DNA of 64,000 nucleotides from Methanococcoides burtonii DSM 6242 (GCF_000013725.1 NC_007955.1:2077579-2141578), one strand, 5' to 3'; shown: positions 37,086 through 46,110, counted from the first letter of the stretch. The notes: generated by a model from the sequence alone, not told the origin. Translations and numbers: made by a program.

Positions 37086-37091
37086 ATCCAT

Positions 37092-37211
37092 ATGTCAATT
37101 AGGGCCTATCATGAATGGGATCCAGGCAATTCTCCCTGTTCGAAGGCTGTAGCTTCTAAAAACGTTGGGCTCAACGATGTTGATAAAACATCAGTTCAGA
37201 GGAGTTGTTAA
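37092..37211 (+). other. 39-codon open frame beside the MITE, doubtful gene
   Basis: ATG at 37092, the last duplicated bases of the MITE target site being directly before it. It encodes MSIRAYHEWDPGNSPCSKAV and on to QRSC. No Shine-Dalgarno. It may be the displaced tail of an older gene; no family is recognised. Confidence 0.25.
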
Positions 37212-37256
37212 AGAACAAAAAAAAGAATGCAAGGTATGATCGAAGTATGCCTTCAA

Positions 37257-37508
37257 TCAGATTATCTCTGCAACTTTGAAGATAACAATTCCTGCAAAAG
37301 CAACCAATAGTGGGAATATGCTCATGTTGAGGGATGCACAAACTGAACTCTTCCAGTATTTGGATGCGGACAGTATCTCTTTTGCGGACAGTAAGAATAT
37401 AAGTGCTACCACTGCAAGTACTCCATATTCAGGCAACCCAATGCCTGTTGTCATTGATAACGCAGTAGATGATGCTGCGCTTGTAGTTGAAATTATGCTT
37501 GTAAGCAT
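37257..37508 (-). CDS. small membrane protein, 83 aa
   Basis: Two hydrophobic segments (YGVLAVVALIFLLSA about residues 28-42 and MSIFPLLVAFAGIVIFKVA about 62-80), separated by a short polar loop, and a Ser/Thr-rich N-terminus. GGGAG precedes the ATG, and a TATATATG-type element lies about 40 bases upstream on the minus strand, so it looks like a real expressed gene. Function unknown; it lies among cell-surface genes. Confidence 0.65.
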   Translation of the reverse strand: MLTSIISTTSAASSTALSMTTGIGLPEYGVLAVVALIFLLSAKEILSASKYWKSSVCASLNMSIFPLLVAFAGIVIFKVAEII

Positions 37509-37619
37509 TATATATCGTCTCCCTTTACCAGTTGGATAATCGTTTGTATCATATATATACCTTTTTAAACTTTGTAGGTGTTCTCAAATAAAAAAGATCA
37601 TGGTGATCTCTTTCGTTCA

Positions 37620-39440
37620 TTATTTGTTCCTTTTTCGCCTTGCCAGCAGCAGGAGCCCGAGTAATAATGCCGGTGCTATTGCTCCTATCAGTTTTGTTTT
37701 GGAAATTTTTTCCAGGACACTACTCTCCGGGCCTGTTTCAGGTATGCCGGAAGTTTGTGGTATTTCTTCATCCACTACTGCATTCAATGGCTCATCTACG
37801 GCCTTCTTTGGTTCTTCAGGGGTGAACAGGTCCCTTATAAAGGCCTTCCCGAATGAGTGTCCTTTTCCATTTTGGCTTTGTCCTACATCGACCCCTCCAA
37901 TAGCGTATGTGGAGAAATGAGTGACCTTTGCCCAGATGTAGTTCTCTGTGGTGTTGTGACCGGTATCAAGGCAGAATGATGGGTTTCCTGATCCTTCCAG
38001 TGGGACCCAGGTGGTATTGTTCTCATCATACCAGTAGATCTTCAGGTTATTCTCATCCATTCCTTTCAGGTCACTGTCCTCATAATTGATGAATATGTAG
38101 GCGTATCCCATAGCTTTGCTGAGGTTGACATTCTCTTTGAAGGTAACAAATCCAACAGGGGTGTCAAAGAGTGGGTTCGAGATATCTTTTGGTAATGGTC
38201 TCTGTTTTTTGATCTGTAACATGCCTGCTTCAAGACTTTGGTTCAGGCCGATGGTGACACGGATCTTGTTCTTTGTGTCATTGATTGTGATCTCATCACC
38301 CGGACCTCCTGAGATGTTCATTCCCAGGTCAGTGATGTAGATTTCATCCTGCTCAAAAGCAACCATGTTGTAGCCGGAGGTGACTCCTGTGAACACAAGG
38401 TAATCCCCTTCGGAAAGGCCGGTTGTATTTGCATAGAGGGTCGCATTGGTACCATATACTGCATTGTATGCCACGGATATGTTGTCCGCTCCGAATATAT
38501 CGGTCAGACGTTCCTCTACATCTGAGCCATCAATATCGTTCTTTGACATTCCCACGAGGTCGAAGCCATCTATTATGGGGATGCTGTTCATGAACACATC
38601 TATCCCATCTTTGGTTCCATCGAAATCAAAGCGGACATCGGTGGTATAAGCGCTTTCCTTTATGAGTATGGCACCGTAGGTGTAGGTCTTGTCAGGTGCA
38701 TCTTCCACTGTGATGTCGAGCTGGACATCCTTGCTGTTGCGGGTGATCTTCAGATCAGCCTTGTGGTCCAGGACCTCGAAGGCAGTGGCGGAGAGCACTA
38801 TGTTCTCTTCAGTTATGTCATCGGCGAGGATGATGATTATTCCATATGAGCCGGGTGTCATGTCTGTATAGGTCATTGACATGTCCCCGCTGGCATCAAG
38901 CAATACTCCTTCTGTTGCCCGGGAGTTGTCATAGATGGCCTGAGCACTTGCGGAATTCCCTTGCATGGCATCATCAAGAACGTGTTTCAGGTCCACTATG
39001 GATGAGTTGAAAAGATACACGTCCACTTCCCGGCTGGCAAAATAGCCGGAGCCGTGGAATGTGAAGGATACATCGTCAAGTCCGTTCTTTGCTACGTACA
39101 TCTGATGGGTATCGTATGGATAGCTCATCACATGGTCTATGTTATTCTCCACGTTGAGATCGACCGTAATGTTCCGTCCTTTTATGATCGCGTTCTTGCT
39201 GCTTATTCCGTTATAGGTGAAAGTGAAGGGTGAGGGTACTTTAAAGGCATTCCCGCCGCTAAGGCTTATCCAGTTACCTTCTGCCGGATCATCATGATCG
39301 GCAAAACTGACGTGTTGCTCACCGATGCTTATTTCCATTATATACTCATCATTCGTGGTATTTGCAGATACCACTGTAATGAATGAGAATGTGATCAATA
39401 AGGCTAAAATTAAAGTTATTCCAGTGCATAATCTGCTCAT
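37620..39440 (-). CDS. methanogen extracellular protein, TIGR04279-like, membrane anchored
   Basis: About 606 aa. Signal peptide at residues 1-26 (ILALLITFSFITVVSA). Long beta-rich exterior with repeated N-glycosylation sequons (NTTN, NTTG, NETT-like NNTT, NTTE). The region VGFVTFKENVNLSKAMGYAYI followed by LKIYWYDENNTTWVPLEGSG and KVTHFSTYAIGG is the conserved C-terminal module of this family and of related PGF-pre-PGF proteins. It ends LIGAIAPALLLGLLLLARRKR, a membrane anchor. The ATG at 39440 with AAAGGTGGT upstream is preferred to the GTG at 39449. Confidence 0.8.
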   Translation of the reverse strand: MSRLCTGITLILALLITFSFITVVSANTTNDEYIMEISIGEQHVSFADHDDPAEGNWISLSGGNAFKVPSPFTFTYNGISSKNAIIKGRNITVDLNVENNIDHVMSYPYDTHQMYVAKNGLDDVSFTFHGSGYFASREVDVYLFNSSIVDLKHVLDDAMQGNSASAQAIYDNSRATEGVLLDASGDMSMTYTDMTPGSYGIIIILADDITEENIVLSATAFEVLDHKADLKITRNSKDVQLDITVEDAPDKTYTYGAILIKESAYTTDVRFDFDGTKDGIDVFMNSIPIIDGFDLVGMSKNDIDGSDVEERLTDIFGADNISVAYNAVYGTNATLYANTTGLSEGDYLVFTGVTSGYNMVAFEQDEIYITDLGMNISGGPGDEITINDTKNKIRVTIGLNQSLEAGMLQIKKQRPLPKDISNPLFDTPVGFVTFKENVNLSKAMGYAYIFINYEDSDLKGMDENNLKIYWYDENNTTWVPLEGSGNPSFCLDTGHNTTENYIWAKVTHFSTYAIGGVDVGQSQNGKGHSFGKAFIRDLFTPEEPKKAVDEPLNAVVDEEIPQTSGIPETGPESSVLEKISKTKLIGAIAPALLLGLLLLARRKRNK

Positions 39441-39613
39441 ACATACCACCTTTTCGACATGCTCCGTTCACTTCTCCTGGAACGTACCACTATCTTTAAT
39501 ATTATCAACTATTTTTTACATTGTTGTTCTGTTAGTTATTAATGGTTTCGACTGGAAATATTTCAATTGAACGCTGTCAATCCTCTGCAGAACAAGTGTC
39601 TTTTCTGTAGCCC

Positions 39614-40050
39614 TCATTTCCTGAAGGTGGACTTCAGGAGCAGGGCATCGTCCTTCAGGTTCGGAATTTCACAGATGACAAGCCCTTTCACGTCGAACTT
39701 CCGAAATGCTTCCATCAGGTTGGTGTGATCAAGGTCGGACTCCTGAATGATCAGGTGGTTCTTTTCCCCTCTATCCCCATAGGCTATGCCGGATATGTGG
39801 CAGTGCATGTTCTCCAGTCCCTTCCCTGCCAAGAGCACTTTCAACGCTCTCAAGGAAACTACGGAATTCCTCTATAGTATTATACTCTCCGCAGCTGCGT
39901 GCGTGCAGATGTGAGAAGTCTATGCAGGGCATTACCCCCTCGATGGCTGTCGCCATCATCAGGGTCTCTTCCAGACTGCCGAACTGTGTCGCTTTGCCGG
40001 TGGTCTCCGGGCGCAGCACTAATCGATGCCCTCGTCTGCAAGTTCTTCGT
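39614..40050 (-). pseudogene. decayed duplicate of the 3' half of the TIM-barrel gene at 41986
   Basis: Matches the last half of the intact gene (VLRPETTGKATQFGSLEETL onward) at roughly 85-90 percent by eye. It lacks the first half. A one-base insertion (GAAGGGACT against GAAGGACT) near 39828 shifts the frame, and a one-base deletion near 40021 shifts it again. The final section still reads HISGIAYGDRGEKNHLI and ends close to the normal stop. Confidence 0.85.
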
Positions 40051-40068
40051 AAAAGTGTCATTGCTAGA

Positions 40069-40818
40069 TCAATGGATCAAGGATATCATCCGGTAGATAC
40101 TGGTTCTGGCATCATCTTGTGACATCCTGCCATACTTCTCTATCCCTTCATCCGAATTATATGCTGAAGTGATACATTTTTCGAGAAATGGGTATTTTTC
40201 CATTAGTCTACCTAGTACGGAGATCTCTATCTGCTCCCCGCCATGATCGGGATCGATCAATGCAAGAACGTCTGCATAATCTTTTATTAGCTTTCCTGTC
40301 TCCCATTCAATATCATCACTTGTCCCATGAGCAATTCGATAATTGCGGTCCCATACGGCTTTCAATTTCAAAACAAGCAATGTTGCCCGGTTTGGTACTG
40401 CCATTTCGATCCCTCCCCGAATTTGCCTTGTTTCTGTGTTCCCGTTAAGAATGCTGAAATCTAAAGACATGTCCTTCCCTTCAAAAGGAAAGGGCTTTTG
40501 CCTGGTTGCAAAATCAATGATGACCGGACCTGCTTCAGTTTCCTTTTTTACACTCGTTGGTATCCCTGGTAGCTTATATGGTGTAAAATCACGATCATTT
40601 CGCAGGTGATGCATTAAGCTCTTTCGTGTACTTGCGTTCGTTATTAGGTCTATGTCGATGGATCCGTACCAGGAGTTGTATGAATCGACTGCCCAGCCAC
40701 CAATGAGCACAGTGGTTGGATCCTCTCTTTCATCCTTTTCATGAAGGTAACGACCAATTACCTCCAATTCATCTATGGAATATCTGATAATATTACCCAT
40801 ATTTTCATATTGAGTCAT
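40069..40818 (-). CDS. AbiEii-like nucleotidyltransferase toxin
   Basis: About 249 aa. The nucleotidyltransferase core is clear: GG at residues 40-41 and SIDID at 53-57 (GGWAVDSYNSWYGSIDIDLI), with a C-terminal helical part (LLVLKLKAVWDRNYRI). Such proteins paired with an AbiEi regulator form type IV toxin-antitoxin/abortive infection systems, where the enzyme modifies RNA, for example tRNA ends. The start at 40818 overlaps the antitoxin-like gene by 14 bases; the ATG at 40800 is the alternative. The longer frame from 40878 is rejected because it lies inside the partner. Confidence 0.78.
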   Translation of the reverse strand: MTQYENMGNIIRYSIDELEVIGRYLHEKDEREDPTTVLIGGWAVDSYNSWYGSIDIDLITNASTRKSLMHHLRNDRDFTPYKLPGIPTSVKKETEAGPVIIDFATRQKPFPFEGKDMSLDFSILNGNTETRQIRGGIEMAVPNRATLLVLKLKAVWDRNYRIAHGTSDDIEWETGKLIKDYADVLALIDPDHGGEQIEISVLGRLMEKYPFLEKCITSAYNSDEGIEKYGRMSQDDARTSIYRMISLIH

Positions 40819-41836
40819 ATGTAGAAACCATTTCTTTTGTAATGTCCATTGTAGAATATCCCATTCCGGCCAGGTCAAGAAGTGTCTGCGAGGGTGATAC
40901 GACCCTGATCCCCTCTTTTTTGCGGCTATCCTGAAATACGTCCCTGTCAGGCCTATAAACCACTGCTTTTATGGTATTTCCTGAATGGGACTCAAATAAT
41001 TCCCGGAAATGGTCAAGATGTTCATCTTTCAGATATAAATAAACTGCATCATGTCTTACACCATAACCTGTGTAAAGTGACGCTGCAGTGTATGTTGTGA
41101 ATCCCACAGGCATGTTATCCTGCATTGCAAAGGCTTCTGTAATCTCTCTTGCTGCATGCATGGACCCGCTGAACGGTATACGGATCTCATCGATCTTAAG
41201 ATTTGCAAGCGGGCGTTCCCATGCAACGCCATTGAGCAGTTTGTCCACGTTTGAAATGCTCACGTGGTTGTAATCACGTTTCACAATATTCTGCCGCAGC
41301 AATGCCTGGACCGTTTTGTGTGCCCATCCATATGATACATTTTCGATAAGTGACAATTGGCGTATCGAGGTCTTTTTTTCTTTCAACAGACGGGATACAA
41401 TTTTCCATGATCTGTCCGATGTGATCCGGTGGGTTTTGGATACGAACTGTTCATTGCTGCCGGGTTTGAATGTCCAGGGAAGTTTTAGCATAATGATACC
41501 CAATTGGTCCATTATCCGTTTTTCCCTTTCAGGAAATGATTTTGCAGCAACGACCAGTTGTATGCTCTTCCTCTTTTCCATCTCTTCATTCTGCAGCCAG
41601 AGATCCCGAAGCAGGTTCATCCTTGCGATCGTATCGATGGTAGCTTTTGATTTGATCTCTATAAGGTATATGGTGTCATTATCTTCCAGTAAAGCATCCG
41701 GGCGGAGGGGTAGATCACTCACGTAATACTCATATGATGTGCTGAGGCTGATATTCAGGTTATCAGAAGGGATGCCCAGGCTATCTTTGATGTAATTCAG
41801 GATCTCTTTGTACTCAATTGATTCTTTTTTTATCAT
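40805..41836 (-). CDS. AbiEi-like antitoxin/regulator with N-terminal nuclease-like domain
   Basis: 343 aa. Residues about 35-125 resemble a PD-(D/E)xK nuclease core: PD at 46-47, then E-I-K at 60-62 (YLIEIKSKAT). A winged helix follows (about 140-200, KKTSIRQLSLIENVSYGWAH), then an AbiEi-type C-terminal region (VGFTTYTAASLYTG to VVSPSQTLLDLAGMGYS). It lies upstream of and overlaps the nucleotidyltransferase gene, as antitoxin genes do in AbiE systems. Most AbiEi proteins lack the N-terminal part. Whether it cuts DNA is unknown; it may be a dead fold used for binding. Confidence 0.7.
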   Translation of the reverse strand: MIKKESIEYKEILNYIKDSLGIPSDNLNISLSTSYEYYVSDLPLRPDALLEDNDTIYLIEIKSKATIDTIARMNLLRDLWLQNEEMEKRKSIQLVVAAKSFPEREKRIMDQLGIIMLKLPWTFKPGSNEQFVSKTHRITSDRSWKIVSRLLKEKKTSIRQLSLIENVSYGWAHKTVQALLRQNIVKRDYNHVSISNVDKLLNGVAWERPLANLKIDEIRIPFSGSMHAAREITEAFAMQDNMPVGFTTYTAASLYTGYGVRHDAVYLYLKDEHLDHFRELFESHSGNTIKAVVYRPDRDVFQDSRKKEGIRVVSPSQTLLDLAGMGYSTMDITKEMVSTYDSI

Positions 41837-41985
41837 GTACAGTTATCACTATATTATGATAACTACTTAAACTTATCAGTGATACCTATCGTTACTTTGT
41901 GATATGCACATAATGTTATCACTGATATCCAGCACTGTCAGGAAGGCTCGGAAATAAGCCCGGCTAGCCTCTTCCTTTTCCAAAT

Positions 41986-42813
41986 TCACTGTCTGAAAGT
42001 ATCCTGCAGCAGCATTGCATCGTCCTCGAGGTTCGGACTTTCACAGATGACAAGCCCTTTTACGTCGAACTCCCTGAACACTGCCATAAGGTCGGTATAA
42101 TTAAGGTCGGACTCCTGAAGGATCAGGTGGTTCTTTTCCCCTTTATTCCCATAGGCTATTCCGGATATGTGGCAGTGCATGTTTTCCAGTCCTTCCCTGC
42201 CAAGAGCACTTTCAACGCTCTCAAGGACACTACGGAATTCTTCTATAGTATTATACTCTCCGCAGCTACGTGCGTGCAGATGTGAGAAGTCTATGCAGGG
42301 CATAACCCCCTCGATGGCTGTCGCCATCATCAGGGTCTCCTCCAGACTGCCGAACTGGGTCGCTTTGCCGGTGGTCTCCGGTCGCAGCACTACATCGATG
42401 CCCTCGTCACTCAGTCCTGAGGTAAGACCTTCGAGCAGCCCGGTGACCTTTTCCATTACTTTTTTGCTGCTGTGGCCCTGATAATAGGCAGGATGGAATA
42501 CGATGGATGATGCTCCGCAGAGGGCACCGATCCGGGCGGACTCATATATACGCTGTACACTGGCCGTGATCTTCTCTTCTTCAGCGGAATTGAGGTTGAT
42601 GTAATAAGGTGCATGCACACTGAGGGCCACGTTCTCTTCTTCTGCTGTCTGCCTGACGTTTGCAGCGGTCTCTTCTTTCATGCGAACCCCTCGCACGAAC
42701 TCCAGTTCCATGCAGCCAAGCCCAAGCTGGGCTATACGCCTGATGCCATCGATTGAGCCTTTTTTCTTTGAGCTTAATGGAGCTCCTGCTGTTCCGAAGA
42801 GCAGTTGCTTCAT
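41986..42813 (-). CDS. endonuclease IV/xylose isomerase-like TIM-barrel protein
   Basis: About 275 aa from the ATG at 42813 (KQLLFGTAGAPLSSKKKG); the frame extends to 42882 without a better start. Metal-site segments typical of AP endonuclease 2 family barrels are present: SVHAPYYINL, IVFHPAYYQG, LRPETTGK, CIDFSHLHARSCG and MHCHISGIAYG. This suggests a deoxyribonuclease IV-like DNA repair enzyme, though sugar isomerase-like relatives cannot be excluded. A decayed copy of its 3' half lies at 39614-40050, beyond the AbiE-like pair. Confidence 0.78.
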   Translation of the reverse strand: MKQLLFGTAGAPLSSKKKGSIDGIRRIAQLGLGCMELEFVRGVRMKEETAANVRQTAEEENVALSVHAPYYINLNSAEEEKITASVQRIYESARIGALCGASSIVFHPAYYQGHSSKKVMEKVTGLLEGLTSGLSDEGIDVVLRPETTGKATQFGSLEETLMMATAIEGVMPCIDFSHLHARSCGEYNTIEEFRSVLESVESALGREGLENMHCHISGIAYGNKGEKNHLILQESDLNYTDLMAVFREFDVKGLVICESPNLEDDAMLLQDTFRQ

Positions 42814-42943
42814 CACACAGTCCGCAGGAGTTCTCTTGCGTAAGCTGGGGGAGGAATGCGTCATTTTGTCAGTTCTTGTCATGTTCTTATACCTCGTTTA
42901 CTTCTGTTTTGCCGTTATGTATATTGCCTATACAGTGTAATAT

Positions 42944-44062
42944 ATGAATGTGGATAGAACTATCAAACTGAAACTGGAGATGTCTGACGAAGGCAAAGAA
43001 AATCTCAAGCAAACAGTTGTGCTTTTCAACCAGGTTTTCAACGAGGTTGCTGAATATGGTTTCAACAACCATACTCATAGCAAGGTATCTATCCATCATG
43101 CTACTTACAAAGACATTAGAGAACAGCACCCTGAACTGCCGTCTTCGTTGGTCCAGGGTGCAAGAGACGTTGCGTGCGAAGCTCTCAAAGGTGTCAAACT
43201 TAAGACATGTCCAGAGAGTCAGCCGTACTCGGCGATCAGGTACAATAAGAGAGTTGTTACGATTCACATGCAGTACAACAGTGCTACGATTGCATCCATC
43301 CACGGCCGAGTAAATATCTCTTTCAATATACCTGAATACTACAAACAGTATCTTGGATGGGAAATTAGGAGTTCCACGCTTAGGTATGACCGCAGACAAG
43401 ATGTTTTCTATCTGCATGTCACACTTCGTACTGAATCTCCTAAACCGGTCGGCAATACTATTCTTGGTATCGATCGAGGGATTGTCAATGTCGCGGTTTG
43501 TTCCAATAATGTTTTTTTCAATACGAGTAGCATCAAAAATACAAGAGCTAAATATGCATATCTCAGGAAGGAACTCCAGTCCAAAGGCACCAAATCTGCT
43601 AAACGTCTTCTTAAGAAGATCAGCAGAAAGGAAAGACGGTTTGTGACTGATGTTAACCATTGTATTGCCAAAGATATTGTCAATATGCCCTTTGATGTGA
43701 TCGCTCTTGAAGACTTGACCAGCATTCGCGTTCAGAAACGCAAAGGTAAGAACTTTAACAGAAAACTCAACAATTGGAGTTTCTACCAACTTGAACAATT
43801 TATACGCTACAAAGCCGAAGCTGTGGCTAAACAAGTTGTTTCGGTTGACCCCAGATATTCCAGTCAAAAATGTTCCAAATGTGGACACATTTACAAAGGG
43901 AATCGGGATGGGAGTTCTTACCGTTGTCGCAATTGTGGATTTCAAATACATGCTGATCTCAATGCTGCTCGAAACATAGCTCAGGCAGGTATATCTTGCC
44001 TGAGTAGGCTGACTGTCAACCAGCCAAATGTAGGGTTGAAAGTTCCACTAGATGCAACTTAA
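42944..44062 (+). CDS. tnpB: TnpB, IS200/IS605-type RNA-guided endonuclease, no TnpA neighbour
   Basis: 372 aa, apparently intact. RuvC-like catalytic residues: D177 (GIDRG), E255 (ALEDL) and D337 (HADLNAARN). Zinc finger Cys pairs at 309/312 and 327/330 (CSKCG, CRNCG). No Y1 transposase lies on either side, so this is a solo tnpB element. Known TnpB proteins use an RNA from the element's right end to cut DNA, favouring element retention. The right end runs into the neighbouring gene at 44087. Confidence 0.92.
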   Translation: MNVDRTIKLKLEMSDEGKENLKQTVVLFNQVFNEVAEYGFNNHTHSKVSIHHATYKDIREQHPELPSSLVQGARDVACEALKGVKLKTCPESQPYSAIRYNKRVVTIHMQYNSATIASIHGRVNISFNIPEYYKQYLGWEIRSSTLRYDRRQDVFYLHVTLRTESPKPVGNTILGIDRGIVNVAVCSNNVFFNTSSIKNTRAKYAYLRKELQSKGTKSAKRLLKKISRKERRFVTDVNHCIAKDIVNMPFDVIALEDLTSIRVQKRKGKNFNRKLNNWSFYQLEQFIRYKAEAVAKQVVSVDPRYSSQKCSKCGHIYKGNRDGSSYRCRNCGFQIHADLNAARNIAQAGISCLSRLTVNQPNVGLKVPLDAT

Positions 44063-44103
44063 TGATTCACTTACAAGCCTCTTCCGTCAGGCTGGGGTAG
44101 TTG
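43980..44103 (+). ncRNA. probable omega RNA (reRNA) scaffold at right end of the tnpB element
   Basis: Spans the tnpB 3' end and the hairpin AAGCCTCttccgtcaGGCT ending GGGGTAGTTGG near 44103. Right ends of archaeal IS605-type elements carry this type of GGGGTAGTTG sequence. The bases that follow (GCGCCATCCCCAGG) would be the guide. The 5' limit is approximate. Confidence 0.5.
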
Positions 44104-44434
44104 GCGCCATCCCCAGGTGAAGACGCAGTTCCTTTGCTTTCTCCTCGGATACTTTCTCTGCTACAAGCTCGAAGAAAGTGTCAACATCTTCATCCTCAAG
44201 GGATCGTATGTCCTCTTCTCCTTTCAGAGCAAGCTCTACAAGGTAGTCCAGCTCTTCCCCGGTAAGTCTTTCAAGTCTTTCCCTGAAATCATCAGAGTCC
44301 TCTACGAACTTGTGAGATATAGGTCTCAGAATGAACGGATACGGGTGCCCCATGGGCGACATGTGCGTACCGCCGTTCTCAGGTGCAAGCTTGTTGAAGA
44401 TCTCTTTATCCCTGTCTGAAAATTCTCGTCCCAT
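44087..44434 (-). CDS. conserved hypothetical protein, 115 aa, 3' end rewritten by the tnpB element
   Basis: Soluble, helix-rich and strongly charged (FRERLERLTGEELDYLVELA, FFELVAEKVSEEKAKEL). No recognised domain. Its last codons (PTTPA and stop) lie in the right end of the tnpB element, so the original C-terminus has been replaced by a few residues. Probably still functional, since helices up to LRLHLGMA are intact. Confidence 0.65.
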   Translation of the reverse strand: MGREFSDRDKEIFNKLAPENGGTHMSPMGHPYPFILRPISHKFVEDSDDFRERLERLTGEELDYLVELALKGEEDIRSLEDEDVDTFFELVAEKVSEEKAKELRLHLGMAPTTPA

Positions 44435-44787
44435 GCGTCACACTATGTCAGAATGATATAAAATCGTGTCTTTTTTGATTGGAACGTGTATGATATGTGT
44501 ATATGAAAATTTGGAATATTTACTGGTGATGGATATATTGTTATTTTTATATATAGTTTCAAATTCGTTATGCTGCTCTGCAATATTTTTATGAAGGACG
44601 TTTACTTCTTATTACTGATATATATGTGTATGTGTTAATCTGTAATCCATTTATGGCACTTGTGTATTTCATAATCGGCATTATACGCCCTTCTTCATCA
44701 TATTTATTTTTAATATGTGCATATATTTAATGGATACACTTATATGTTGTGAATTTTATAGCCATAAATCGGTGAGGTGGTTTGGTG
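44435..44787. other. 353-base AT-rich intergenic region
   Basis: No gene-like frame. Several TATA-like runs, for example TGCATATATTTAATGG at 44716-44731, could drive the glycosyltransferase and its leader frame to the right. Confidence 0.4.
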
Positions 44788-44862
44788 ATGTACAAATTTG
44801 TGGTCACTGATAAAATTATGATCAATATAGTCCTGAAAAATGAATGTGAGGTATGCCAATGA
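44788..44862 (+). CDS. possible 24-aa leader peptide coupled to the glycosyltransferase
   Basis: ATG at 44788 with GAGGTGG 8 bases upstream encodes MYKFVVTDKIMINIVLKNEC plus EVCQ. Its TGA overlaps the next gene's ATG as ATGA. The start site is strong, but the peptide resembles nothing known and could be chance. Confidence 0.35.
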   Translation: MYKFVVTDKIMINIVLKNECEVCQ

Positions 44863-45975
44863 CCGTGGTAGCGGCTATTCCTGCATACAATGCTGAGGTT
44901 CATATAAAGAACATCATTAAAAGAACGAAGTACTATGTAGATCATGTGATCGTTGTTGATGATGGTAGCAGTGATGCTACAGCTCATATTGCTACTAATA
45001 TGGGTGCACGGGTTATCAGGCATGGTGACAATCTGGGGAAAGCTGCCGCACTGGCAACGGCTTTTGAGGCTGCAAAAAAATTAAACCCTGCTGTGCTTGT
45101 GACGATCTATGCTAATGGTTTTCATAATCCGGATGATATCCCTTCAATATTAAAACCTGTACTTTCAAAAGATGCGGATGTTGTAAACGGTGCTTACATT
45201 TCTTCTTCCAGTATTGGGCTTGATGCTACTTTTGATGATGCGGAGGATACAAATGAAGCCAGGCTCGTTAAGGATAGTGGTTTTCGTGCGTATTCTTCAA
45301 AGACGCTCGATACTTTCAAATTCACAAAGACCGATGGTGCTATTGAGGTCGAGCTTATCGATGAGGCTATTAATGCAGGCTTCAGGGTCAAAGAGGTGCC
45401 TATTAAGATAATCGATCCGGTCAAGCGGGAACTTCTTGCAAGAACACGCATAGGTGTGGTAGTACCCGCCTACAATGAGGAGAAGCTGATCAAAAATACT
45501 GTTGAAGGTATTCCTCAGTATGTTGACCGTATCTATGTGATAAATGATGCGAGCACGGATAATACTGCAAAGGTCATCGAGACGTTGAACGACCCGAGGG
45601 TGGTCGTGATAACACACGAGACCAATAAAGGTGTGGGTGCTGCACTTATCAATGGATACAAAAAAGCACTAAGGGAAAATATGGATGTTGTGGCCGTGAT
45701 GGCCGGTGACGACCAGATGAACCCTGATCAGTTGTACAAGCTCATTATCCCGATCATTGAAGGCAGGGCCGACTATACGAAAGGCAATCGCCTAATGGAT
45801 ATCGAATACCACATCGGAATGAGCAAGTGGCGTAAGGTCGGTAACGCAGTGCTGACCATTCTTACAAAGATCGGCAGTGGATACTGGCACATAATGGACC
45901 CCCAGAACGGCTATACAGCTATCTCAAAGGATGCCCTCATAGGAATAGGACTCGATGATGTTTACACATACTACG
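44859..45975 (+). pseudogene. tandem GT2 glycosyltransferase, 5' part, interrupted by IS5-type element
   Basis: Two GT2 (dolichol-phosphate-mannose synthase-like) domains. The first (residues 1 to about 195: AAIPAYNAEVHIKNI, VIVVDDGSSDAT) has lost the acidic metal motif (YANGFHNPDD). The second (from about 200: VVVPAYNEEKLIKNT, YVINDASTDNTA) keeps it (MAGDDQMNPDQ). The frame breaks at the IS insertion; a chimeric read-through stops at 46034. Removing the IS and one TACG copy joins it in frame to 47213-47641 and gives about 513 aa. Start 44859 is preferred, since GAGGT directly abuts the earlier ATG. Confidence 0.88.
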
Positions 45976-46110
45976 GAGAATTGCGATTAACTGCTGATTT
46001 TTTTCAAAGCAAATATTTCCAGCTAAAATTTTGAGCTTTTCTCTCTATTTCCAGCAGTTTGCTAGTATCTATTTATATACTTTCCAACTTTTTTGAATAG
46101 CTACCGCTAT

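Noticed and set aside
42883-42943. Exact left end and target motif of the tnpB element
   Set aside because: A TTTAC at 42898-42902 could be the target motif, but no left-end hairpin could be assigned with confidence.
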